From HGM13862 sp031553915 (GTDB taxonomy: Bacteria; Bacillota; Dehalobacteriia; UBA4068), in contig JAVBKT010000002.1 of NCBI GenBank assembly GCA_031553915.1, positions 292,702-356,701 on the forward strand: a stretch of DNA of 64,000 bases, in the 5' to 3' direction. Below, piece by piece: positions 44,424-52,688 of this stretch (position 1 is its first letter; each line of letters opens with the position of its first letter). A model generated the notes under the pieces. That model searched no databases. It was given only the letters and a program-made list of their open reading frames with translations, and was not told the DNA's origin. The translations under genes and the position numbers were made by a program.

Positions 44424-44460
44424 AAAAAAGCCAGCCTTGTACTGTGAGACTGGTTTTTTT
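44424..44460 (+). terminator. Terminator of the S41 protease gene
   Basis: AAAAAAGCCAG (44424-44434) with CTGGTTTTTTT (44450-44460), a 15-base loop and an uninterrupted T7. Confidence 0.75.
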
Positions 44461-44588
44461 GTGTCAAGAGGATAACACTTTTTTGAAGGTTTGATGAAAG
44501 TCTTTATCACAAGAAGGATACTTATATACTGATCAAGAAAAAACCTATAGACTTTTTGTCTTAATTTTCACAATGAACGGAGTACACC

Positions 44589-45308
44589 ATGCTAAAAATT
44601 GTAAATTTTTCTAAATCTTACAGCCGCGGCGGGGAAAAGGCTGTAGATGGCCTTAATCTTTGCGTTGATTGCGGTGATCTCTTTGCCTTCATCGGCCATA
44701 ATGGCGCCGGCAAAACCACTACACTGAAAGCAGTGGCCGGCATCCTGCCTTTTGAGGAAGGGACAATTGAAATTGATGGAACCAATATCCTCACCGAGCC
44801 GCTCCAGGTCAAACAGAAAACAGCCTATATCCCTGATGAACCCTACCTTTATGACACCCAAACAGGCGCGCAATACCTGAACTTTGTGGCGGATGTTTTC
44901 GGCATCTCAACAGCTGAGCGGGAACAAGCTATTGAGTATTATGCCGGACTGCTCGAACTGCGCAAAAGCCTTAACAACCCGATTAACTCCTATTCTCATG
45001 GCATGAAGCAAAAGCTGCAGCTCATCTCCGCTTTTATTCACAAACCAAAACTGATGATGATGGACGAACCCTTTGTTGGTTTAGACCCCAAGGCCTCTTT
45101 CACCTTAAAGCAGCTAATGCGCGACTTTTGTGATAAGGGCGGGGCCATTTTTTTCTCCACCCATGTTTTAGAAGTAGCGGAAAAGCTTTGCGACAAAGTG
45201 GCTATCATCAAAAACGGTAAACTGGCCGCCTCCGGAACTATGGACGAGATCCGCGGCGATAATTCCCTGGAAGAAGTATTCCTGGAGCTGACTGATAATG
45301 AAAAGTAA
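44589..45308 (+). CDS. ABC-2 type exporter, ATP-binding subunit
   Basis: 239 residues. Walker A GHNGAGKTTT (about 37-46), the signature SYSHGMKQKL typical of ABC-2 exporters, Walker B KLMMMDEPFVGLD and the switch His in FFSTHVLEVAE. Overlaps the permease gene by 11 bases. Substrate unknown; the pair is of the two-component drug, lipid or peptide exporter sort. Confidence 0.92.
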   Translation: MLKIVNFSKSYSRGGEKAVDGLNLCVDCGDLFAFIGHNGAGKTTTLKAVAGILPFEEGTIEIDGTNILTEPLQVKQKTAYIPDEPYLYDTQTGAQYLNFVADVFGISTAEREQAIEYYAGLLELRKSLNNPINSYSHGMKQKLQLISAFIHKPKLMMMDEPFVGLDPKASFTLKQLMRDFCDKGGAIFFSTHVLEVAEKLCDKVAIIKNGKLAASGTMDEIRGDNSLEEVFLELTDNEK

Positions 45309-46854
45309 ATTAAAAATTTTGGTACTAAACTATCTCCTGGTCTTTTGGGGTAGTTTTAAATACAATAAAAAAACCAGCAAAATCATTGGCTCGTCCATAG
45401 CCATTGTGATTGGCGGTTTGGTTTTTATGGTTCTGATGGGCATTACTGCCTTTGGACAAATGACTATCTATGCTCAAATTGGCATGCCTGAGGCCGGGTT
45501 TTATTATTTTCTCGTCTTAGCCTTTTTACTCGCTATCCTCATGGCTGTCATGCGCAGCAGCACCAATAATAACGCGACTGACGCTGATATGCTGCTCTCG
45601 ATGCCGCTGCCCAGACAAACTATCATGCTAGCCAAGAGCCTGTCCAAATATTTATTCGAGCTGCTGCCGATTACTGTTTTCTTCCTGCCCAGCGTAATTG
45701 TTTATATTTTTGTTGCCGGGCCGGGGTTGCTGACAATTTTACGCTGTCTGCTGGTGTGGCTGATGATACCCTTGCTTTCGGTGGGTATTTCTTATCTACT
45801 GGGCTGGTTGTTCTTTAAAATCAGCGACAAACTGAAAAACCCGTCAGCTATTACTACTGTGCTAAGCATGCTGGTCATCTTTGGTTTTGTCACTTTTAAT
45901 CTGTCCAGCGGCAGCAGTGAGAATACCGCAGATATGCTTGCTCATTATGCCTCGCTTAAGCCGCTAAATTGGGCGCTGGATTTCATGATCAAAGGCTCGC
46001 TGCTTGATTTCTTCTATTTTGCCTTGATCACTGTTGGCCCGTTTATCTTAGGACTATTGGTCAACGCACGTATTTTTGGCGTTCAACACAAAACCTGGAC
46101 CTCCAAGAAACAGGATATTGATTATCGCAGCAGGAGTCCCCGCCAGACCTTGATCAAAAAGGAGCTGATCCGTTTCTTTGGCTCTTCCGGCTATATGATG
46201 AATGCCGGTATTGGTATGGTGATGAGCCTGCTGATGACGATTGTGGTGGTGATCGGCAACAACAGCTTTTTGGCTAATTTTCTGCACGGCGAGAGCATGG
46301 AGGCCATTTTGCCTGCGCTGCTGATCATTGCTTATTGTTGCTGCGCGGGAATGAGCTATATGTCCGCCTGTATGATTTCTCTTGAAGGCAAACAATTGTG
46401 GATATTAAAAACCCTGCCTGTTAACATCAATGATGTTTTTCAGGCGAAAATCAATGCTAATTTGTTTGTCACCTTGCCGCTTACTCTGCTTGGCGTTATT
46501 GTTTCCTCTTTGGTGCTGGGTATTTCGCTGTTGGAGATGGCGCTGATGGCAATTACCTGCGGCGTCTTTTGCGTGATGGCAGCCAATATTGGCCTGGTTT
46601 TGAATCTCACCTTCCCCAAGCTGGACTGGAAAGAGGAAATACAGGTGGTAAAACAAGGCACCTCTGTGATCCTGGCCCTTTTTGTCGGCACGCTGCCGAT
46701 TATTGCCGTCTTTGTTGTCTATCTGGTTTTCCTAAGCAGCATTATTTCCTTTGCTATCTATAGCCTGCTCGCCATTGCGCTGTTTGTGTTCATCACCGGC
46801 TTTTGCCAAAAATGGCTGGCCAAACGCGGCAGGATGATCTTTAGCCGTTTATAA
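45298..46854 (+). CDS. ABC exporter membrane subunit
   Basis: 518 residues with about 12 hydrophobic segments in two groups, the pattern of large ABC-2-like permeases of Bacillota. MLLSMPLPRQTIMLAKSLSKYLFELLP, near residue 100, resembles the membrane-cytosol coupling region of such exporters. Partner of the ATPase just upstream. Its end shares a bidirectional terminator with the SRP RNA. Substrate unknown. Confidence 0.85.
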   Translation: MKSKLKILVLNYLLVFWGSFKYNKKTSKIIGSSIAIVIGGLVFMVLMGITAFGQMTIYAQIGMPEAGFYYFLVLAFLLAILMAVMRSSTNNNATDADMLLSMPLPRQTIMLAKSLSKYLFELLPITVFFLPSVIVYIFVAGPGLLTILRCLLVWLMIPLLSVGISYLLGWLFFKISDKLKNPSAITTVLSMLVIFGFVTFNLSSGSSENTADMLAHYASLKPLNWALDFMIKGSLLDFFYFALITVGPFILGLLVNARIFGVQHKTWTSKKQDIDYRSRSPRQTLIKKELIRFFGSSGYMMNAGIGMVMSLLMTIVVVIGNNSFLANFLHGESMEAILPALLIIAYCCCAGMSYMSACMISLEGKQLWILKTLPVNINDVFQAKINANLFVTLPLTLLGVIVSSLVLGISLLEMALMAITCGVFCVMAANIGLVLNLTFPKLDWKEEIQVVKQGTSVILALFVGTLPIIAVFVVYLVFLSSIISFAIYSLLAIALFVFITGFCQKWLAKRGRMIFSRL

Positions 46855-46875
46855 TAAGACTACGCCCAAACATAC

Positions 46876-46904
46876 AAAAAACCACTCTTATCGAGTGGTT
46901 TTTT
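46876..46904. terminator. Bidirectional terminator (ABC operon / SRP RNA)
   Basis: AAAAAACCACTC (46876-46887), loop TTATC, GAGTGGTTTTTT (46893-46904). It gives a T6 run to both strands and ends both the plus-strand ABC operon and the minus-strand SRP RNA. Confidence 0.9.
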
Positions 46905-46905
46905 A

Positions 46906-47178
46906 TTTGCCGTGCAGCCGCCTTCGAATATACTCCCCCAGACGCTTTCCGCACAGTTGGCTCCAATCAGGCGCTCCTACGGCACCCAGGCTCTTCTGCT
47001 TATCGCTGCTTCCTTCCGGACCTGACGAGGTTCACAGCTGCCTGCCGCGCAGGACCCAATCTTCATCACTACTTATGCGGGGCTGCTCCACAAGAGATAC
47101 CCTCAAGACGGTTTATCAGCCCTCCTATAGCGGATTGAAGGTTACAAGGCGCCGCTACTGCCCCGCACGCACGACAAA
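46906..47178 (-). ncRNA. ffs: Signal recognition particle RNA, large Alu-containing form
   Basis: The minus strand carries the invariant S-domain apex GTCAGGTCCGGAAGGAAGCA (helix 8, Ffh site). The 5' region, with GGGGCAGTAGCGG and CAATCCGCTATAGGAGGGC, matches the Alu-domain start of the Bacillus 271-nt scRNA. The ends pair: TTTGTCGTGC (47178-47169) with GCACGGCAAA (46915-46906), giving about 273 nt. A terminator follows directly and a promoter lies about 40 bases upstream. RNA partner of Ffh in membrane protein targeting. Confidence 0.95.
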
Positions 47179-47219
47179 CTTGAGAACTGTCTTATCCCGG
47201 CAGTTTCGCCAGGAATGTT

Positions 47220-47248
47220 ATTGTACCACAAATTTTAAAATTTAACAA
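47220..47248 (-). promoter_or_regulatory. Sigma-A promoter of the SRP RNA
   Basis: Minus strand: TTGTTA (47248-47243), 17 bases, TACAAT (47225-47220). Start of transcription is expected near 47213, leaving a leader of about 35 nt to be trimmed. Spacing is ideal and the -10 strong. Confidence 0.7.
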
Positions 47249-47282
47249 TAGAAAATCTTTCAGGAAAAGGCCCTGCTTATCA

Positions 47283-48161
47283 CTACAAACTTCTGGCTCC
47301 TTGATCAAGGCCGGCGGGAACGCCTCTTTGGCAAGGCACATTGCCCTGGCAAAGTCCGCAGCCAAAAGGTCCTTTAGCATTAATTGGTTTGCTATCCGTA
47401 TAGCTGCTGCGCAAATCCCAAATATATTCTTCGCATTTGTTTTTATCATGCCCCTGCTCGCTGATAGCGTTAACCGGGCAGGCCTTAATGCAAGACGGGC
47501 AAGCGCCCTTGGCATAATAAAGGCACCAGTCATGATAGTCATCATAGGGCCGCTTGTCAGCCGCTAGCTTGATATCTAGAATTAAAGAGCTAAAGCGTAC
47601 TGCTTTACCCTGGCGGGTAATCATGCCGTCGCAAAGGCCAAATGTTCCCAGCCCGGCCGCATAGGCCACATGGCGCAAGGACCAGTTGGAGGCCAGACCA
47701 TATTTTTCTGATTTTTGCCAGGCCCAATCCGGGTGCTGGTCAGGAGCAATAGCGCGCAACCCTTGCTCTGCCAAGCGGGCAATCATCTGATCGCAAAGCT
47801 CTTTGACTATCGGCTCATAGCTGTTTCTGGCATAAAGCCAGCGATAAGCGGGCGTAAACTTTTGCTTTTTTTGAATATCCCTGGTTTTATCATCAATTGA
47901 CAAGCACAGCGACACCACGGTCAAATCCTCATCCGCAAGCTTGTCATCGGGATAATATTTGCGCCAGGCTTCAGCGGGAGACCAGAAAAACTCGCCGATA
48001 TCCTGCTTATAGAATTTGAACAGCGGGTCATCGCCTGCGGCAAAGCCAGCCTCAATATTTGTCCAGATAGCATCCTCCGGGGCGCCGATTGCCGCATAAT
48101 TATTGAGCTTGTTGTTTATCAGAGCCGCTTTGGCTATTTTGATAATTTCTTGTTTATCCAT
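47283..48161 (-). CDS. QueG-like double [4Fe-4S] protein
   Basis: 292 residues. The middle has WSLRHVAYAAGLGTFGLCDG and AVRFSSLIL, similar to the corrinoid-binding part of epoxyqueuosine reductase and reductive dehalogenases. Cysteines 213, 221, 224, 228 (CPSCIKACPVNAI) and 243, 268, 271, 277 (CGLCQGNVPC) can hold two clusters. Spacing differs from true QueG, and the first ~90 residues do not resemble it, so I call it a relative of unknown substrate. Just past the SRP promoter; divergent from hpt across repeat copy B. Confidence 0.75.
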   Translation of the reverse strand: MDKQEIIKIAKAALINNKLNNYAAIGAPEDAIWTNIEAGFAAGDDPLFKFYKQDIGEFFWSPAEAWRKYYPDDKLADEDLTVVSLCLSIDDKTRDIQKKQKFTPAYRWLYARNSYEPIVKELCDQMIARLAEQGLRAIAPDQHPDWAWQKSEKYGLASNWSLRHVAYAAGLGTFGLCDGMITRQGKAVRFSSLILDIKLAADKRPYDDYHDWCLYYAKGACPSCIKACPVNAISEQGHDKNKCEEYIWDLRSSYTDSKPINAKGPFGCGLCQGNVPCQRGVPAGLDQGARSL

Positions 48162-48208
48162 AACAACCCCTCCTCATGGCAGTTGTTTTGCCCTCGTCAA
48201 CAGCCTTA

Positions 48209-48485
48209 GCCATTAGAGATGCGAACTCATGCGCCCCTGACGGCGGATAATCGATCTGGAGCTTTGTTATCGCTCCTAGACAGGCGTCCAGCCTGCCTTC
48301 GTCGCTCTGCCTAGCCCAGCCCGACCATCCATCCGTCGGGGGTGCTAGCAGTTTTGACTGAAAAATAGTGAGCAGATCCTGGTGAAAAAATTGTTTTTCG
48401 TAGTATCTCTACGCGAAGCAATTTTTTCAACTAGAGATGCCAGCGTTTTTTCGCCAAAACCGCATGAGTTCACATTCCTAATGGC
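48209..48485 (-). mobile_element. MITE-like structured repeat, copy B (277 bp)
   Basis: Ends GCCATTAGAGATGCGAACTC (plus, left) and the complement of GCCATTAGGAATGTGAACTC (right), both followed by CATGCG. TA flanks each side. The reverse complement lines up along its length with copy A minus 82 bases. Hairpins: GAAAAAATTG (48384-48393) with CAATTTTTTC (48419-48428), enclosing CGTAG/CTACG; and an 8-bp stem with loop GTCCA near 48281-48301. No ORF. Lies between divergent QueG-like and hpt genes. Confidence 0.78.
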
Positions 48486-48573
48486 TACATAAAAAGGTTT
48501 TTGCGCAAGCACACAGAATAAATAAAATAAGAATAATGTCAACATATCTATTACTCCGCCGGAGGTATTAACT

Positions 48574-49137
48574 TTGACTTCTTGGCAAACGCATCTTGAC
48601 ACACATCTGCAAAAAGTGCTTTTGGACAGCGAAACTATTGCGCAAAAAGTTGCCGAACTGGGCAAAATTATCAGCGCTGATTATCAGCATATTATGCAGC
48701 CGCTCTTAGTTGTGGGTATTCTCCGTGGCTCCAGTGTCTTTATGAGCGATCTGATCCGCCAGTTGCAGCTGCCGGTCGAAATGGACTTTATGGCTGTTAG
48801 CAGTTATGGTTGCTCCAGCAAAACCAGCGGCAATGTGCGCATCATCAAAGATATTAGTGAAGATATTCACGCACGGCATATACTGATAGTAGAAGATATT
48901 GTTGATACTGGTTTGACGCTGCAATGCTTAAGCGAGCTGCTTGGCAAAAGAAAACCCGCTTCGATCAAAATTTGTACTTTGCTTGACAAGCCTTCGCGCA
49001 GAAAAGTAGATTTTCACGCTGATTATGTTGGTTTTTCGATCCCGGATAGTTTTGTCGTAGGCTATGGTCTTGATTTCAATGGACAGTACCGGCATTTGCC
49101 TTATATTGGCGTACTCAGGCCGGAAGCATATGAATAA
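48574..49137 (+). CDS. hpt: Hypoxanthine phosphoribosyltransferase
   Basis: Purine salvage: hypoxanthine or guanine plus PRPP to IMP or GMP. 187 residues with VGILRGSSVFMSDL, the PRPP loop ILIVEDIVDTGLTL (about 109-122) and the late DFVVGYGLD-like FVVGYGLDF. The start is TTG 48574 behind GGAGG. It works with punA and pdp elsewhere in the window. A gene of unknown function follows 32 bases later. Confidence 0.96.
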   Translation: MTSWQTHLDTHLQKVLLDSETIAQKVAELGKIISADYQHIMQPLLVVGILRGSSVFMSDLIRQLQLPVEMDFMAVSSYGCSSKTSGNVRIIKDISEDIHARHILIVEDIVDTGLTLQCLSELLGKRKPASIKICTLLDKPSRRKVDFHADYVGFSIPDSFVVGYGLDFNGQYRHLPYIGVLRPEAYE

Positions 49138-49169
49138 AATATAAGCAACAACGGAAAGGGGAGATTGAC

Positions 49170-49775
49170 TTGAGAGAGGCAGGAGATCCCATCACCTGGG
49201 AGCAAAGCCGGGCAATCAGCGATGAATTGATTGCCAAGGCGAAAACATTTGATGAAGTAGCGTTTTTGGAATTTATGCAGAAAAAAGGCTTATACTTCCT
49301 CTGTTACAGCGGAAGCGAGCTCTCGATCAACCTTTTTGGCGAAATAGAATCCCCCATTATCTATATTGGCAGAATTGGCAATGATAGTATCCGCCATTGG
49401 CGCAATGACACCGGTATTTCCACTGTGCGCCGCTCACTAGCAGCATTACTTGCTCCCTCTTTGGCGCTGATTGCAGTTCCGCGCAGCGGCGAGCCCAGAG
49501 ACGAGGACCGCTATACCAACTATGCTCTGAATGAGCAAAGCGAAGAAGAGCTGACAAAATGGATCAAAGAGAATATCCAGATTGTTACCTGGGAGCTGAG
49601 TGAAGAAGAGATTCCCAAGTACTATCAAGCTTTGATGAATTTTAATACCCCCAAATTTAATTTCCAGGATAATCCCAATAACACTTTTGGCCAACAGATC
49701 AAAAGCTACCGTAAAAAATTAACAGAAATGGCTATGGCATATGATATGCAAAACCAGATTTCTGCTGCACAATAA
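49170..49775 (+). CDS. Unknown protein with a GIY-YIG-like segment
   Basis: 201 residues. Residues 64-94 run IIYIGRIGND..RHW, then GISTVRRSLAALL; this resembles the core of some GIY-YIG nuclease-like proteins (YIG plus the following Arg and the TLRRSL helix), but the first GIY strand is not clear. The rest is acidic and helical, without signal or membrane segment. The start is TTG 49170 behind AAAGGGGAG. It follows hpt on the same strand and ends in a strong terminator, so the two are probably one operon. Function unknown. Confidence 0.65.
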   Translation: MREAGDPITWEQSRAISDELIAKAKTFDEVAFLEFMQKKGLYFLCYSGSELSINLFGEIESPIIYIGRIGNDSIRHWRNDTGISTVRRSLAALLAPSLALIAVPRSGEPRDEDRYTNYALNEQSEEELTKWIKENIQIVTWELSEEEIPKYYQALMNFNTPKFNFQDNPNNTFGQQIKSYRKKLTEMAMAYDMQNQISAAQ

Positions 49776-49802
49776 TTAATTATTTGCCTAATAAACAGCG
49801 TT

Positions 49803-49841
49803 AAAGCCAAACATTAGCCTATTAATGTTTGGCTTTGTTTT
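49803..49841 (+). terminator. Terminator after the hpt operon
   Basis: A perfect 14-bp stem AAAGCCAAACATTA (49803-49816) and complement (49823-49836), loop of 6, followed by GTTTTT. Confidence 0.88.
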
Positions 49842-49984
49842 TACTAAAACAATTAGCTTTAGGCGGCAATTAAATCTTGACAAGTTTACTTGGGTATGAT
49901 ACCTTGTTCATAAGCTTTAAGTGGGCAATTGTAAGATTTTTGGCAATATTCTGATATAAAAGAATGCAACAAAAGACGTGAATA

Positions 49985-50014
49985 GGGCTTTTGGCAGAGC
50001 GCAGACAAAAGCCC
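49985..50014 (+). promoter_or_regulatory. Leader hairpin upstream of sufC
   Basis: GGGCTTTTG (49985-49993), 12-base loop, exact complement CAAAAGCCC (50006-50014), 25 bases before ATG 50040. No T tract, so not a terminator; could be a regulatory hairpin. Confidence 0.45.
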
Positions 50015-50039
50015 GACCGAGCGCAAAAGGAGGGATATT

Positions 50040-50771
50040 ATGCTGGAATTAATAGATATTTCCTATTCTGTTATTGATGAAGATAAAACAGAAAAAAATA
50101 TTCTCAGCAATATTAGCTTATCTGTTGATGATAATAGTTTTTTTGTTATCACCGGCCCCAATGGTGGCGGCAAATCAACCCTGGCCAAAATTTTGATGGG
50201 CATTGCCACCCCCACCACCGGTAAAATATATTTCAAAGGCAAGGATATTACTGCCCTGGATATTACGGAAAGGGCCAACCTAGGCATGGGCCTGGCTTTT
50301 CAGCAGCCGATGCGCTTTAAGGGCCTGACCATTCAGGATCTGCTTTCTCTGGCTGCTAAAGAGGAGCTAGATGTGGAACAGGCTTGTGTCTATTTGGCGG
50401 AGGTTGGTCTCTGCGCCAAGGATTATGTGACCCGCGAGCTCAATGCCAGTCTTTCCGGCGGCGAATTAAAACGTATTGAAATTGCCATGCTTTTAGCCCG
50501 CCAGCCTGATCTGTCTATTTTTGATGAACCGGAAGCAGGCATCGACCTATGGAGCTTTAATAACCTGATCAATGTTTTCCAAAAGATGCGTTCAGCCAAT
50601 AATGGCTCGGTGATTATCATTTCCCATCAGGAGCGTATTTTAGATATCGCCGATAAAATTGTCGTCATTGCCAATGGTCGGGTGGCCAGCCTTGGCGATA
50701 AAGCGACAATACTGCCGACATTGCTTGAGGGCTCTAATACCTGTAAGTTTTTACGAAGGGAGGGACAATAA
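50040..50771 (+). CDS. sufC: SufC-type ATPase of a minimal Fe-S cluster system (SmsC)
   Basis: 243 residues of SufC ABC ATPase type. TGPNGGGKSTLAKIL (Walker A), GLAFQQPMRFKGLTIQDLL, the signature LSGGELKRIEIAMLL, and SIFDEPEAGIDLWSF, the characteristic SufC Walker B. It ends by a TAATG overlap with the next gene. AGGAGG precedes ATG. No sufS, sufU, sufD or sufE adjoin, so this is the two-gene SUF-like minimal system described in many anaerobes. Confidence 0.9.
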   Translation: MLELIDISYSVIDEDKTEKNILSNISLSVDDNSFFVITGPNGGGKSTLAKILMGIATPTTGKIYFKGKDITALDITERANLGMGLAFQQPMRFKGLTIQDLLSLAAKEELDVEQACVYLAEVGLCAKDYVTRELNASLSGGELKRIEIAMLLARQPDLSIFDEPEAGIDLWSFNNLINVFQKMRSANNGSVIIISHQERILDIADKIVVIANGRVASLGDKATILPTLLEGSNTCKFLRREGQ

Positions 50772-51688
50772 TGGATAGTGTACAAGAAAATATTTTGCAG
50801 ACAATAGCAGGCATCAAAACAGCGCCTCAAGGCGCCTATAATATTCGTGTTGACGGCAAAAGCATTGGCCGCTCCAACTCCGCAAACATCAAAGTTGAAC
50901 CTAAAGCAGATGGGACAGGCCTGGATATCCATATTCTCCCAGGGACCAAGGCGGAAAAGGTTTATATTCCTGTGGTAGTCAGCTGCAGCGGTCTGGTAGA
51001 AATGGTCTATAATGATTTTTACATCGGCGCCGGCGCTGATGTCGAGGTTATTGCCGGTTGCGGTATTCATAACTGCGGTAGCAGCCTTTCTGAGCATGAC
51101 GGTATCCACCGCTTCTTCTTTGAGGAGAATGCGCATTTAAGTTATATTGAAAAGCATTTTGGCAGCGGTGACGGTAATGGGGAGCGGATTTTGAACCCGG
51201 TCACTGAGGTGGTGCTAGCTAAGGGCAGCAGCATGAATATGCTTACCATCCAAATTGAAGGGGTTGACTCAACCAACCGTGTCACAAGGGCCAAAATGGG
51301 TGATAACAGCAGCCTGATTATCAAAGAAAGCCTGCTGACACATGGTAAACAATATGCCCGCACCGAGTTTGCCGTAGATATGGACGGCGTCAATACCAGT
51401 ACCGGGCTGACCTCGCGCTCTGTAGCCAAGGGTAATTCTGAGCAGATATTTGCCTCCAAGGTTTATGGCAATAACAGCTGCAAGGGTCATAGCGAATGTG
51501 ATGCCATTATCATGGATAATGCCTCGGTGCAGGCTATTCCGGAAATTATCGCTAACCACCCCGACGCGTCCTTAATTCATGAGGCAGCTATTGGCAAAAT
51601 TGCCGGCGAGCAGATCATCAAACTGATGACATTGGGTTTGACCGAAGATGAGGCCATCGAAAAAATTGTCGCCGGTTTCCTGAAATAA
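50771..51688 (+). CDS. sufB: SufB/SufD-family scaffold of the minimal system (SmsB)
   Basis: 305 residues, shorter than classic SufB (about 470). Right-handed beta-helix pattern: VEMVYNDFYIGAGADVEVIAGCGIHNC, NAHLSYIEKHFG, then SKVYGNNSCKGHSECDAIIMDNASVQAIPEI and the C-terminal EAAIGKIAGEQIIKLMTLGL motif of SufBD. Cysteines in IAGCGIHNCG and at NNSCKGHSEC are candidate cluster ligands. It works with the ATPase upstream in cluster assembly. Terminator follows. Confidence 0.9.
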   Translation: MDSVQENILQTIAGIKTAPQGAYNIRVDGKSIGRSNSANIKVEPKADGTGLDIHILPGTKAEKVYIPVVVSCSGLVEMVYNDFYIGAGADVEVIAGCGIHNCGSSLSEHDGIHRFFFEENAHLSYIEKHFGSGDGNGERILNPVTEVVLAKGSSMNMLTIQIEGVDSTNRVTRAKMGDNSSLIIKESLLTHGKQYARTEFAVDMDGVNTSTGLTSRSVAKGNSEQIFASKVYGNNSCKGHSECDAIIMDNASVQAIPEIIANHPDASLIHEAAIGKIAGEQIIKLMTLGLTEDEAIEKIVAGFLK

Positions 51689-51722
51689 CTTTTCAGCAGC
51701 GGCAAATATATTTAACGCACGC

Positions 51723-51757
51723 AAAAGCGCGGAACAAACTGTTCCGCGCTTTTTATT
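51723..51757. terminator. Terminator between sufB and metF
   Basis: A perfect 14-bp stem AAAAGCGCGGAACA (51723-51736), loop AAC, complement 51740-51753, then TATT. The minus strand also ends in T4, so it can serve both convergent units. Confidence 0.88.
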
Positions 51758-51788
51758 ATCCGTCAATCCAGCCGGCTCAAAGGCAAGC

Positions 51789-52667
51789 CTACTCGTTTTT
51801 GCCGACATCAAAGAGGCTGGCCACATTTTCAGAAATGCGTCTGGCCACCTGCGCATTATTCATCGTATAAAGATGAATGCCATCCACGCCATGCGCCACC
51901 AAATCCACAATCTGGTCAACCGCAAAGGCGATACCAGCATCAAAAAGAGCCTCTGGATGGTCTTCGTAGCGCTGCATAATCTTAGCCATCTTAGCGGGAA
52001 TACTCGCGCCGCAAAGCGTCACTATTTTGTTGATTTGGTTTTTGTTGGTAATTGGCATAATACCGGCGGCAATCGGCACATTAATGCCTTCACTGCGCGC
52101 CATATCCAAAAAACGATAAAACATGCTATTATCAAAAAACAGCTGTGAGGCCAAATGATTACACCCGGCCTTAACCTTGATTTTCAAGTTACGAATATCA
52201 GTAATCAGATCCGGACTATCGCTATGTCCTTCCGGATAGCAGGCGCCGGAAATATTGAAGCCGCCGCGCGCGGAAAGATACTCCGCCAGATCGGACGCAT
52301 GCTTAAAATCCTCTTTGGGCTTAACCCCTGCTACATAATCCCCTCGCAAAGCCATCAGGTTCTCGATGCCCTGCGCCTGCGCCTTGTCCAGCACTGCGGC
52401 AATATCCTCTTTGGTGCTGTTGACGCAGGTTATATGCATCAGCGGCTCAATGCCATAACGCTGCTTGATCGTTGCGGCAATCTCCAGGCTGCTATGCTTG
52501 TCCTGCGCACCGGCAGCGCCATAGGTCACAGAAATAAAGCTGGGATGAAGACCATCCAGCTGATCAAGAGTTGTATACAGCGTTTCAATCGGCGCGGTGC
52601 GCTTGGGAGGGAAAATTTCAAAAGAAAATATAGGTTTGCCTTCCGCAAACATGGCTGCTATTTTCAT
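51789..52667 (-). CDS. metF: Methylenetetrahydrofolate reductase
   Basis: Reduces 5,10-methylene- to 5-methyl-THF, with FAD. 292 residues: FSFEIFPPK (catalytic Glu), ISVTYGAAGA, LMHITCVNST, ALRGDYV, CYPEGH and QLFFDNSMFYRF are the family blocks in order. Last gene of the long priA-metF run, 21 bases after rpe. May serve methionine synthesis or, in an acetogenic relative, the methyl branch; neither is shown here. Confidence 0.95.
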   Translation of the reverse strand: MKIAAMFAEGKPIFSFEIFPPKRTAPIETLYTTLDQLDGLHPSFISVTYGAAGAQDKHSSLEIAATIKQRYGIEPLMHITCVNSTKEDIAAVLDKAQAQGIENLMALRGDYVAGVKPKEDFKHASDLAEYLSARGGFNISGACYPEGHSDSPDLITDIRNLKIKVKAGCNHLASQLFFDNSMFYRFLDMARSEGINVPIAAGIMPITNKNQINKIVTLCGASIPAKMAKIMQRYEDHPEALFDAGIAFAVDQIVDLVAHGVDGIHLYTMNNAQVARRISENVASLFDVGKNE

Positions 52668-52688
52668 AATATTTGACCTGTCCTTATT

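Noticed and set aside
46895..47245. Plus-strand 116-codon frame in the ABC/QueG-like gap
   Set aside because: The stretch is the SRP RNA on the minus strand with matching ends, promoter and terminator.
48345..48665. 106-codon minus frame across copy B and the hpt start
   Set aside because: It runs through the repeat and antisense to hpt, with no ribosome site.
49882..49910. TTGACA with TATGAT upstream of sufC as a promoter
   Set aside because: The hexamers are only 12 bases apart; at 17 bases the -10 is poor (TACCTT).
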